A DNA stretch of 64,000 bases from Aquarana catesbeiana (Eukaryota > Chordata > Amphibia > Anura > Ranidae), in contig NC_133335.1 of assembly GCF_042186555.1 (NCBI RefSeq), forward strand, positions 173,039,919 through 173,103,918, given 5' to 3'. Below are positions 34,638 through 44,039 of the stretch, in pieces (the first letter of the stretch is position 1; each line of letters starts with the position of its first letter). The position numbers and the translations under genes are program-made. The notes beneath the pieces are model-generated. The model was not told where the DNA came from and did no database searches. It saw only the letters and a list, made by a program, of their open reading frames with translations.

Positions 34638-35722
34638 TTTGTCTGACCCTTGTACAATACCTGTACTTTCGCATAACCCAGTGGGTGGAGTATCTGCTTT
34701 GAATATGTCTGCAGTTTGATTGGTGTTGGGCGGACAGTTGTTTGGGTCTGAAGTTGTCTCCATTGTTTCTGGGTGATAACTGAAACTGCTGCTCCTGTAT
34801 CTACATCCATCTTGAGTTTCTTTCCCTCCACAGTTACCTCTACAGTCATTGCGGAGGGTGCTGAATGCATATGATGTATGTCTAATCTGTGGAGCACTTC
34901 CTCATCCTCTGACTCAGATGAGGATGTATATCTTCCCACCATATATGTCTTTGTCTTGGGGTTCAGAGGTTGTTTATCTCGCACCTTCTTGCTACGGCAA
35001 ACTCGTTTAAGATGGCCTGTCTTACCGCAATTATGACAGATCTGCTCCTTAAACCTGCAGACTTTGTTGTCATGGTCTGTATTTCCACAACGGTAGCAGG
35101 CTGACTCCCGGCTTGGTGGGGGTCTGTATTTCCAGTTTGCGGCAGTTGGCTTGACTGCTGTTCTGAAAACTTCCTGTTTCACCTCTTCCCTTCTGCCCTG
35201 GGGGTTCAACTCCTCTGTATCTTTCACAGCCATTTCCATCACTGAAGCTATTTCAATTGCCTTTGTAAGGGTAAGATCTTTCTCTGTTAACAGTCTCTTT
35301 TGGCTAGACTCACAATTCAGTCCCATTACAAACTTATCTCTCAGTGCAGTAGGTAGATACTCCCCAAAAGAACAGGTAGAGGCTAGTCTGCGAAGGGCGA
35401 GCACATAAGCTTTAATTTCTTCACCTGGCTGCTGCTGCCTCTGATAAAACTGAAATCTTTCTGTAATCTCTAGTGGTTTAGGCTGGAAGTGATCCTCTAA
35501 CAGTGTCAGGAGCTCTGCCAATGTCTTAGTTGCTGGCTTTACAGGGAAAAGGAGATCTCTAAGAGTGTCATATGTCTTAGCACCAACCACTGTCAGGAAT
35601 ACTGCTACTTGCCTGTTGTCTGGGATGGCATTTGCACTGAAATACTGTTCCAGTCTCTCAACCCAGGAACTCCAGGATGTCTGTTCCCCATCAAATTCAC
35701 CTAATGTCCCGATCAATGACAT
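34638..35722 (-). pseudogene. gypsy copy B gag-protease
   Basis: Starts at MSLIGTLGEF (35722). An open extension upstream to 35809 is rearranged LTR sequence and not gag. Private changes include LEITERFQF and KEQICHNC. Two CCHC knuckles and the protease motif are present. Confidence 0.85.
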
Positions 35723-35737
35723 TTTCCTGCTGGGCTT

Positions 35738-35986
35738 TGTTGTGAGAGACACAAGACACAAGACTCTGGTCTGGAGTTGTGAGAGACACAAGACTCTGGT
35801 CTGGAACAATGGATGTTTATTTCAGTACACACTGTACACTGCAACATGCATCTCAGGACAGGTACATCTTATATGCTTCCTTACATGTGCTCTAAGATGG
35901 CTACTATACCCCTTGACCCTTGTCATCACTCCTGGGTGGAGCCAGCCTTAAAGTGACAGTACATGTGGAACCTTTCAGGTATAACA
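35738..35986 (-). repeat. gypsy copy B 5' LTR, rearranged
   Basis: The outer TGTTATATCC edge is missing. GTTGTGAGAGACACAAGACTC occurs twice before the normal LTR body resumes. The far end AGGTATAACA is followed by CATGT. Confidence 0.8.
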
Positions 35987-37582
35987 CATGTTCTGATGTC
36001 AGGGGGCACTGTGCAATGCTCTGATGTCAGGGGGCACTGTGCCATGCTCTGATGTCAGGGGGCACTGTGCCATGCTCTGATGTCAGGGGGCACTGTGCCA
36101 TGCTCTGATGTCAGGGGGCACTGTGCCATGCTCTGATGTCAGGGGGCACTGTGCCATGCTCTGATGTCAGGGGGCACTGTGCCATGCTCTGATGTCTGGG
36201 GGCACTGTGCCATGCTCTGATGTCAGGGGGCACGGTGCCATGCTCTGATGTCAGGGGGCACTGTGCAATGCTCTGATGTCAGGGGGCACTGTGCCATGTT
36301 CTGATGTCAGGGGGCACTGTGCCATGTTCTGATGTCAGGGGGCACTGTGCCAGGCTCTGATGTCAGGGGGCACTGTGCCATGTTCTGATGTCAGGAGGCA
36401 CTGTGCCATGCTCTGATGTCAGGGGGCACTGTGCCATGCTCTGATGTCAGGGGGCACTGTGCCATGCTCTTATGTCAGGGGGCACTGTGCCATGCTCTTA
36501 TGTCTGGGGGCACTGTGCAATGCTCTGATGTCAGGGGGCACTGTGCCATGCTCTGATGTCAGGGGGCACTGTGCCATGCTCTTATGTCAGGGGGCACTGT
36601 GCAATGCTCTGATGTCAGGGGGCACTATGCCATGCTCTGATGTCAGGGGCACTGTGCAATGCTCTGATGTCAGGGGGCACTGTGCCATGCTCTTATGTCA
36701 GTGGGCACTGTGCAATGCACTGATGTCAGGGGGCACTGTGCCATGCTCTGATGTCAGGGGGCACTGTGCCATGCTCTGATGTCAGGGGGCACTGTGCCAT
36801 GCTTTGATGTCAGGGGGCACTGTGCCATGCTCTGATGTCAGGGGCACTGTGCCATGCTCTTATGTCAGAGGGCACTGTGCAATGCTCTGATGTCAGGGGG
36901 CACTGTGCCATGCTCTTAGGTCAGGGGGCACTGTGCAATGCTCTGATGTCAGGGGGCACTATGCCATGCTCTGATGTCAGGGGCACTGTGCAATGCTCTG
37001 ATGTCAGGGGGCACTGTGCCATGCTCTGATGTCAGGGGGCACTGTGCCATGCTCTGATGTCAGGGGGCACTGTGCCATGCTTTGATGTCAGGGGGCACTG
37101 TGCCATGCTCTGATGTCAGGGGGCACTGTGCAATGCTCTGATGTCAGGGGGCACTGTGCCATGCTCTGATGTCAGGGGGCACTGTGCCATGCTCTGATGT
37201 CAGGGGCACTGTGCAATGCTCTGATGTCAGGGGGCACTGTGCCATGCTCTTATGTCAGGGGGCACTGTGCAATGCTCTGATGTCAGGGGGCACTGTGCCA
37301 TGCTCTGATGTCAGGGGGCACTGTGCCACGCTCTGATGTCAGGGGGCACTGTGCCATGCTCTGATGTCAGGGGGCACTGTGCCATGCTCTGATGTCAGGG
37401 GGCACTGTGCAATGCTCTGATGTCAGGGGGCACTGTGCAATGCTCTGATGTCAGGGGGCACTGTGCCATGCTCTGATGTGATGTAAGGTGCACTGTGCCA
37501 TCCTCTGATGTGATTTTAGGGGACACTGTGCCATGCTGTGGTGTAAAGGGGCACTGTGCAATGCTCTGATGTCAGGGGGAAC
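35987..37582 (+). repeat. 28-bp minisatellite, right block
   Basis: About 57 units with many AATGCTCTGATG and TTATGTC variants. The last units (from 37470) are degenerate and the array fades out near 37582. Confidence 0.9.
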
Positions 37583-37586
37583 TACT

Positions 37587-37670
37587 GTGTCATTAGTACA
37601 GTTTACAGTATTATCACTGACACTGATTTCACTAGTGCAGTGATAATACTGTACACTGTACTAATGACAC
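37587..37670. repeat. 33-bp inverted repeat (hairpin)
   Basis: Arms 37587-37619 and 37638-37670 match with one mismatch around an 18-nt loop. Ends GTGTCATTAGTACAG/CTGTACTAATGACAC look like a small foldback repeat. No TSD is evident. Confidence 0.75.
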
Positions 37671-37740
37671 TGGCTGGGAAAGGGTTAACATCAAGGTGTT
37701 AACTGTGAGTCTAACTGAAAAAGTGTGCTGCTTTTACTTG

Positions 37741-38911
37741 TGTCAGAAAGAGGCAAGCACCAGTCTCGCCAATATCGCTGCCTTCCTTCGCACATGCGCG
37801 GTAGAGCAGCACTCCGGTGCAACCCTGGGCACAATACAGCAAAACGGCTAATGCGCGTGCGCAATTCAGCTAAATGGCTAATGTTTGTGTGCAATTCAGC
37901 GAAACGACTAATGCGCGTGCGTACCCCCTGTACCATCTCCAGGAGTGGAGTGCGCTTAGTCGCAAGAGGTTACTGCTCTCAGCATCTTGGCCTCGGTGAG
38001 TACCCTTATCTGACAGAACAAACCAGCCTCTGTCAGATAAGGGTACTCACCGAGGCCGAGATGCTGAGAGTGGTAACCTCTTGCGACTAAGCGCACTCCA
38101 CTCCTGGAGATGGTACAGGGGGTGAAGGGCACAAAGAGGCACGAGTCACCAGCAGGCTGGGCAGGTCTTGCGTGAAGGTCACCGGCAGGGAGAGAGCTGT
38201 GCAGGACTGGAAGATGCTGAAGCTCAAGAAGGAGGATGAACAGCTAATCCAACAACAGGCCGGGGGTCAAACACCGTTGACTGATAAGAGTCTCTGATAG
38301 GCAAAAACAGTCTAGTGCAAAGGACTGTTAGCAGGTCTGTCAGCAGGCTGATGACTTAGTACTGAAGACTGATAGCAAAGTCCGTAAAACAGGCCAAGGG
38401 TCAAACACAGGTAACTGGAAGCAAAGTCTGTGAGCAAGCCAGGGGTCGAGCACTGGAGACAATAGCAAAGTCCAGGAGCAGGCTGAGGGTCAATCACTGG
38501 AGACAGGTAGCAATATCCGTAGACAGGCCGAGGGTCAAACACAGGAAGCAAGTGGAGAAGTCCGAGAGGCAAGTCGAGGGTCAGATGCAGGTAGAGATCA
38601 GAGCAGGTCAAGGTCAATCCGGGTCACAACAGACAATCAAGAATCAGAATACAAAGCAGGAAACACACGGGGAGCTGAAAGACAAACCAGCAATCTGGTC
38701 ATGGATGGCACAGAGTGGCTTTTATAGGCCAGTGGGAGGCTCATGTTGTGCGCGCTATTGCATATGCGCATTAGCCGTTTCGCTGAATTGCACACAAACA
38801 TTAGCCGTTTTGCTGTATTGTGCCCAGGGTTGTGCCGGAGTGCCGCTCTACCGCCCATGTGCGAAGGAAGGCAGCGATATTGGCCAGACTGGTACTTGCT
38901 TTTTTCCTGAC
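37741..38911. repeat. large inverted repeat with an inner 95-bp palindrome
   Basis: Outer arms 37741-37922 and 38757-38911 are inverted copies (blocks CGCTGCCTTCCTTCGCACAT and GGGCACAATACAGCAAAACG). The left arm carries one extra unit of about 30 bp containing CAATTCAGC. The inner palindrome has its own entry. Between them, 38124-38756 holds degenerate 40-50 bp repeats built on GCAAAGTCC and AGGGTCAAACAC. No coding sequence; probably a non-autonomous foldback repeat. Confidence 0.65.
37923..38123. repeat. near-perfect 95-bp palindrome
   Basis: Arms 37923-38017 and 38029-38123 are reverse complements with very few mismatches around an 11-nt loop. The arms contain ACCCCCTGTACCATCTCC and its complement. 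Confidence 0.88.
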
Positions 38912-39017
38912 AACTTACTAGTCTGGCTGTTTTTTCTCCCTGCTCTTCAGGGTCAAGAAAGGACCATATCACTATTCCTATGTACAAAGAGTTCTGTGTG
39001 TTTGGTTTGTGTGAAAT

Positions 39018-39131
39018 ATATATATATGTATATGTGTGTATATAGATATATATATATATAGATATATATATATATAGATATATCTATATATATATATATC
39101 TATATATATAGATATATATATATATATATAT
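39018..39131. repeat. (AT)n / TATAGA microsatellite
   Basis: Alternating TA runs with interspersed GATATA and CTATAT. A 13-kDa frame rich in Ile and Tyr on the minus strand is a repeat artefact. Confidence 0.9.
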
Positions 39132-39182
39132 TCACGTGTGTTTGAGCTTCTGTTTGGGGTACAAATCCGAATGCAATAGGCT
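39132..39182 (+). mobile_element. right end of the minisatellite-bearing element
   Basis: GTGTGTTTGAGCTTCTG to GAATGCAATAGGCT recurs at 43405-43450, again right after an (AT)n run. It is followed by GTGCACAT (39183-39190), matching 10865-10872. This is the proposed partner of the end at 10873. Confidence 0.4.
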
Positions 39183-39190
39183 GTGCACAT

Positions 39191-39280
39191 GATTGGATGA
39201 TGGAAGTCAGCTGAACTTTTGCTCATTTAATGAAATCTGCAGCAACTGCAGTTTGCAAAGTGCACAGTCTAAATCAACCC
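39191..39280 (+). mobile_element. GGGTTGATTT MITE, right part
   Basis: GATTGGATGATGGAAGTCAG to AAATCAACCC completes the MITE broken at 3261. It is followed by CATAG, matching 3091-3095. Confidence 0.7.
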
Positions 39281-39402
39281 CATAGAGTTCTATCATAGGT
39301 GCAGCTTATAAACACTGCCATCTACTGGTTGAAAAATATATCTCTTCTGAATACTTTTAATGATAGTTGGTGCACAAAAAAAAATAACAATGTATTCTAA
39401 CA
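39281..39402 (-). mobile_element. copia 3' LTR, proximal part
   Basis: CATAGAGTTCTATCATAGG to TTCTAACA. It aligns with 40072-40180 of the other LTR (ACACTGCCATCTACTG, GATAGTTG, TGCACAAAAA). It is adjoined by CCCCCACTCAAC (39403-39414), a polypurine tract on the minus strand. Confidence 0.75.
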
Positions 39403-39409
39403 CCCCCAC

Positions 39410-39856
39410 TCAACAACTACTGCGACATGAAAGTTTTTTTATTTCTTCTCCTATACCTCTCAGGTGTTCAACCATTTCCAAGGTGTACCTTATGTAATCC
39501 TGCATATCCTGGCCTTTCATCAGCTTGGTTTTGTATAGCTTTCTAATCAAATACAATTTAATGCTGAGATTAGCTCTTTCATGCACATTTTGTAATACTT
39601 CCCACATTTTTTTAGCAGTTTCACACTTACATATGTGTATGATTTTATCATCTTCTATGCTAAGAGAGATTGTGCTCTGAGCTGTTTGGTCTTTCTCTAT
39701 GCAATCATTTGAAGGGTGTTCTGGCCTGACCTCTTTTATAAAGCTCCACATACCTTTTCTTATTAGCAGCATTTTCATCTTGAATTTCCAAGACTGGTAG
39801 TTCTGGTTTGTCAAGTTTGCAAAGGAAAGCTTTGTTGCGGCTGTGTTCATGGTCAT
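39410..39856 (-). pseudogene. Ty1/copia gag, truncated
   Basis: A 148-codon frame beginning MTMNTAATKLSFANLTNQNY, with WKFKMKMLLIRKGMW and MWEVLQNVHERANLS, matches the copia gag family (DUF4219/UBN2 type). It ends abruptly and is joined almost directly to the polypurine tract, so the zinc knuckle, protease, integrase and RT are deleted. The Ty1/copia call is supported by the neighbouring primer site. Confidence 0.82.
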
Positions 39857-39941
39857 TTTCTTTTATATTCTGTTGCTGTATCTTGCACTTATCTGTTGTA
39901 GATGGCTATGGCTGGTTTCTCAGCTTTTCTCTGGGTGTCTG

Positions 39942-39958
39942 TGCCTGTGTCCATAACC
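39942..39958 (-). other. copia primer binding site, half tRNA-iMet-like
   Basis: Directly inside the 5' LTR the minus strand reads GGTTATGGACACAGGC. Drosophila copia is primed by a 5' half of initiator tRNA-Met ending CUGGGCCCAUAACC, whose complement is GGTTATGGGCCCAG; 12 of 14 positions agree. Confidence 0.55.
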
Positions 39959-40180
39959 TGTTGAAAATTCTTTATATAGCCCTACAGAACAGACAAACAG
40001 TTCACAGTCCACATGGGCTTTGCTGCTTAACTGCAGACAGGAAACAGGAACTTTATTATAGAGAAAAGACATAGAGTTCTATCATAGATGCCACTACAAA
40101 CCTACTGTATATACACTGCCATCTACTGAAAGAAGAATATATCTCCACTATATTTTACTGATAGTTGTTGCACAAAAATA
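39959..40180 (-). mobile_element. copia 5' LTR, incomplete
   Basis: Starts TGTTGAAAATTC and matches the split 3' LTR through to GTTGCACAAAAATA. The terminal part ending TTCTAACA is missing, replaced by unrelated repeat sequence from 40181. It preserves the uninterrupted GACATAGAGTTC, the empty site for the MITE. Confidence 0.75.
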
Positions 40181-40414
40181 CAGAAAGGCCCCTTTCACAC
40201 ATACGGACCGTTCATTTCATTCGTTCAGTCACGTCAAAACGGATGAAGTATTCATCAGTTTTTCATCAGTTTTTCATCCGTGCTCATCAGTTTTGCATCA
40301 GTTTTTTTACATACACTACCAATAAAAAAACAGATAAAAAACAGACCGTTTGTCCGTTGGGCTGCCATGCCTGAGTTTCCTGCAGAAAAAAGGTGCATGC
40401 ATCATGTAATAGGC
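40181..40414. repeat. unclassified dispersed repeat
   Basis: GGCCCCTTTCACACATACGG with several TTTTTCATCAG phrases; it resembles the end of a non-autonomous element. It truncates the copia LTR. No far end is identified. Confidence 0.4.
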
Positions 40415-40736
40415 CGTGCACACCTGTGCCCATCAAGCAGTGAAATACAGCACTGTCTGTCCATTCTGTTTTTGCACCATGTGACTTACCTTCAGTTCCT
40501 GCACCGGTAAACTTGCTGCATTTTTAGATGTTTAGGCCACGCTTTTAAAAACACAGTGCATTTGTGTGTGCAGGAACTGCAGGTAAGTCGCATGGTGCAA
40601 AAGCAGAATGGATTTCAAGGCCACTGAATTTTTAAAATGCTGCATGCACCTTTTTTTCTGCAGGAAACGCAGGCATGGCAGCCCATTCAAATGAATTGGC
40701 TACTGTGCCTGCACAAGTGTAGGCCGACAAAACACA
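40415..40736 (+). repeat. direct repeat, copy 1
   Basis: CACCTGTGCCCATCAAGCAG to CAAAACACATA, about 90 percent like 43450-43772. Its right end is interrupted by the MITE at 40739. The unit contains an internal inverted pair (CACCATGTGACTTACC and GGTAAGTCGCATGGTG). Confidence 0.75.
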
Positions 40737-40738
40737 TA

Positions 40739-41236
40739 CAGTGGAACCTCGGATTACAAGCATAATCCGTTCCAGGAGTATGCTCGTAATCCAAAGTACT
40801 CGCATATCAAAGCGAGTTATCCCATTGAAGTCAATGGAAACAAAAATAATTTGTTCCGCATTGACTTCAATGGGATGTAATACCGCATGCAGCCAGAGGC
40901 GGGGGGGCACCGGAGAGCCTCGGAAACAGCCAAAAAGGCCCGAGGACACTTCGGCTGACCTCTGCAAACCTCGGAAAGACTTCCTACCTGAGATTTGCCA
41001 AGGTCAGCCGCGCTGTACTCGGGCCTTTCCGTGCATTTCTGAACGTGACGTTCGGCTCTGCTCGGCTTCGGTGCCCCCCCACCTCAGGCCAAAAGCGGTA
41101 CTGCACACCGCTTTGGCCTGAATCGTACTTGTTTTGCAAGACAACACTCGCAAACCGAGTTACGATTTTTAAAAATACAGTGCTCGTATTGCGAAACGCT
41201 CGTTAACCGTGTTACTCGCAATCCGAGGTTCCACTG
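40739..41236. mobile_element. mariner-type MITE with TA target site
   Basis: Inverted ends CAGTGGAACCTCGGATTACA and TCGCAATCCGAGGTTCCACTG, flanked by TA on both sides (40737-40738, 41237-41238). 498 bp, no transposase. The related copy at 43772 is uninterrupted at the same place (ACATACATGT), showing the empty site. Confidence 0.85.
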
Positions 41237-41619
41237 TACATGTAAACCAGCCAGGCCCAAAATAAACCCATCAACATTGGCGTATGCACGGGGTGTGCCA
41301 GGTGTGCCTGGGCACACCCTAATGATCCCCCATGTGCATCGCTCTGCCTGGCCCTGCCATTTCCGTATGTGTTCCCGACTGCAGAGAGTAGGCCATCTCA
41401 CAAACCCTGGTCACCTCTGCTCTACAGCTATTTAAAAAAAAAAACATCCCCAAGTCCCATTTTTTTACCTGCCTGGCAAGGCCGAAAGGGGACTATTTAA
41501 CCACTTTCTGGTGCAGGCAAGGTGGTCTACTGCACTGCGGTTCCTGACAATTAAAGTCCCAGCTTCTTCTATAACAATCCACTGGGGCTTTAATCTAATT
41601 GCAAGGAAAGGCTGTAGCG

Positions 41620-41888
41620 GATTACGTCACATGCTCCCTAATGTGGATAAATAGTCCCTTTCGGCCCCAGACTCCGTTGCCCAGCTCAGTTCAGTGTGTG
41701 TCAGGGAAGCTGGATCCCAGTGATCAGTGCTGTGCCTTGGTGACTGACATGGAGCAGCGAGCGCAGGGCATGGATTGCTGTGTCGATCCCTCCCATGTGT
41801 CCCTCCCTTGCGGTGCCGACTCACTCTCCCCTGCCAAGCTGATGTGCTGCAGGAAGAGACTGGGCTCCGTTGTTGGCTGCCCAAATTG
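41620..41888 (+). other. exon-like segment with splice donor (possible gene capture)
   Basis: TTACGTCA (CRE-like) and GGATAAATAG (TATA-like) precede an ATG at 41750 that opens MEQRAQGMDCCVDPSHVSLP and runs about 46 codons to CCCAAATT|GTGAGTACC near 41888. I do not recognise the protein. It could be a captured host first exon, or a chance open frame in GC-rich DNA. Confidence 0.35.
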
Positions 41889-42049
41889 TGAGTACCAGCT
41901 GCCCCCTCCATGCTGATTAGTACAGAGGGCTGGGTACCTCTGACATTGCCAGGCTATCTGAGGTCCCCTCCGATACTGTCCTCTGCTTTCTACTCCTCTC
42001 CTGAACCTGTGTGGGAGCCCTCTTCTATTCCTGTATCTCCCATCTACCC

Positions 42050-43190
42050 TGAACTCCTCACCCTATACTGATCTAATCTATAGAACCCACCCCCCCACCC
42101 ATACTGACCACCCTGTACAACACTGTACCCCTCACTATACACCCTCCCCCCCACAGAACCCTGCACCCCTCACCCCATACTGATCTACTCTACTGAACAC
42201 TGCACTCCTCACTATATGCCCTTCCCCCACCTTATAGAACACTGTACCCCTCACTGTTCACCCTACCCACACCCCGTAGAACACTGTACTCCTCACTATT
42301 CACCCTGCCCCCACCTTATAGAACACTGTACCCCTCACTGTTCACCCTACCCACACCCCGTAGAACACTGTACCCCTCACTATTCACCCTTCCCCCACCT
42401 TATAGAACACTGTACCCCTCATTGCTCACCCTGCCCCCTTCTTAAAGAACACTGTACCCCTCACAACTCACCCTGCCCCCACCTTAAAGACCACTGTACC
42501 CCTCACTATACACCCTCCCCCACACAGAACCCTGCACCCCTCACCCTATACTGATCTACTCTACTGAACACTGCACTCCTCACTATATGCCCTTCCCCCA
42601 CCTTATAGAACACTGTACCCCTCACTGTTCACCCTACCCACACCCCGTAGAACACTGTACTCCTCACTATTCACCCTGCCCCCACCTTATAGAACACTGT
42701 ACCCCTCACTGCTCACCCTGCCCCCACCTTATAGACCACTATACCCCTCACTGTTCACCCTGCCTGCCTCCACCCCATAGAACACTGTACCCCTCACTGT
42801 TCACCCTGCCCCCACCTTATAGACCACTGTACCCCTCACTGTTCACCCTGCCTGCCCCCACCCCGTAGAACAATGTACCCCTCACTGTTCACCCTGCCCC
42901 CATCTTATAGACCACTGTACCCCTCACTGTTCACCCTGCCTGCCCCCACCCCGTAGAACACTGTACCCCTCACTGTTCACCCTGCCCCCACCTTATAGAC
43001 CACTGTACCCCTCACTGTTCACCCTGCCTGCCCCCACCCCGTAGAACACTGTACCCCTCACTGTTCACCCTGCCCCCATCTTATAGAACACTGTACCCCT
43101 CCGTATTCACAATGCTCCCACCTCATAGAACACTGTGCCTCTTACTTTACTCCCTGCCCCCACCTCACAGAACACTGTACCCCTGTCCAG
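42050..43190 (+). repeat. 42-bp minisatellite
   Basis: Units of 42-46 bp with CACTGTACCCCTCACTG and CACCCTGCCCCCACC. The period is a multiple of three, which explains the Pro/His-rich open frames at 42216-42554 and 42587-42868. Confidence 0.9.
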
Positions 43191-43328
43191 TGGAGGGAGC
43201 TTTGTCAGGTAGACTGTATGGGGCCCATGATTTCTAACAGCAGCCCTGTCGCTCTGTGTGCTGCTGGGCTGATGGGAGAGCTCTCTTTCACTATGCGGGT
43301 GGGGAGTTGAGATGGATAGGTATAATAG

Positions 43329-43333
<5 letters not shown>

Positions 43334-43392
<59 letters not shown>
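43334..43392. repeat. (AT)n microsatellite
   Basis: About 29 TA units, followed by CACACACACA. Confidence 0.95.
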
Positions 43393-43400
<8 letters not shown>

Positions 43401-43449
43401 TACTCATGTGTGTTTGAGCTTTGGGGTGCACATCCTAATGTAATAGTCT

Positions 43450-43772
43450 GCACACACCTGTGCCCATCAAGCAGTGAAATACAGCACTGTCTGTCCATTC
43501 TGCTTTTGCACCATGTGACTTACCTGCAGTTCCTGCATTGGCAAACTTGCTTCCTTTTTGGATGTTTAGGCCACGCTTTTAAAAACACAGTGTGTTTGTA
43601 TGCAGGAACTGCAGGTAAGTCGCATGGTGCAAAAGCAGAATGGATCTCAAGGCCACTGCATTTTCAAAATACTGCATACACCTTTTTTTCTGCAGGAAAC
43701 GCAGGCATGGCAGCCCATTTAAATGAATTGGCTGCTGTGATTGCGCAAATGTGGGCCGCCAAAACACATACA
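43450..43772 (+). repeat. direct repeat, copy 2
   Basis: Uninterrupted relative of 40415-40736, about 3 kb away in the same orientation. Confidence 0.75.
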
Positions 43773-43776
43773 TGTG

Positions 43777-44035
43777 AATGTGTGATGTGACAATGGCTGC
43801 AATGTCATTGGGGTGCTGTAATGTGTAAAGGGGCACTATGACATGAAGGGGACTCTAATGAAATGGGGGCGCTGTGATGTGATAAGGGGCACTGTGATGT
43901 GTAATGGGGCACCATAATGTGGAAATGTCTGCAATGTAATGGGGCGCTGTGATGTGAAGAGGCTGCAATGTAATGGAGTGCTGTGACATGAAAAGGAACT
44001 GAGGACACCGTGGGACTGCTGTGAAGGGGGTCTGC
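43777..44035. repeat. degenerate GGGGC/ATGTG tandem repeat
   Basis: Loose units of about 20 bp on GGGGCACTGTGATGTG and TGCAATGTAATGG. Minus-strand frames are artefacts. Confidence 0.6.
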
Positions 44036-44039
44036 AAAT

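Larger units (their letters stand above)
31240..35986 (-). mobile_element. Ty3/gypsy copy B with TSD CATGT
   Basis: Intact 226-bp left LTR (31240-31465). Target duplication CATGT on both sides (31235-31239, 35987-35991), so this is a separate insertion from copy A. It has the longest pol frame of the cluster. The right end is rearranged: leader, primer site and LTR edge are lost between the gag start and about 35738, and a roughly 30-bp LTR piece is repeated. Confidence 0.9.
41270..43449 (+). mobile_element. second minisatellite-bearing non-autonomous element
   Basis: Left end GGTGTGCCTGGGCACACCCTAAT as at 10890; right end (AT)n then GTGTGTTTGAGCTTTGGGG as at 39135. Inside are a promoter-like segment, a short exon-like frame with a splice donor, and a 42-bp minisatellite. 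Exact ends and target duplication are not resolved. Confidence 0.4.

Noticed and set aside
16581..37582. Regular repeats with spacers, reminiscent of a CRISPR array
   Set aside because: Head-to-tail 28-bp units with no unique spacers, in eukaryotic transposon-rich DNA.
38978..39226. Ile/Tyr-rich frame resembling a membrane peptide
   Set aside because: Translation of the (AT)n microsatellite.
42216..42868. Pro/His-rich frames of 93-112 codons
   Set aside because: 42-bp minisatellite; period divisible by three keeps frames open.
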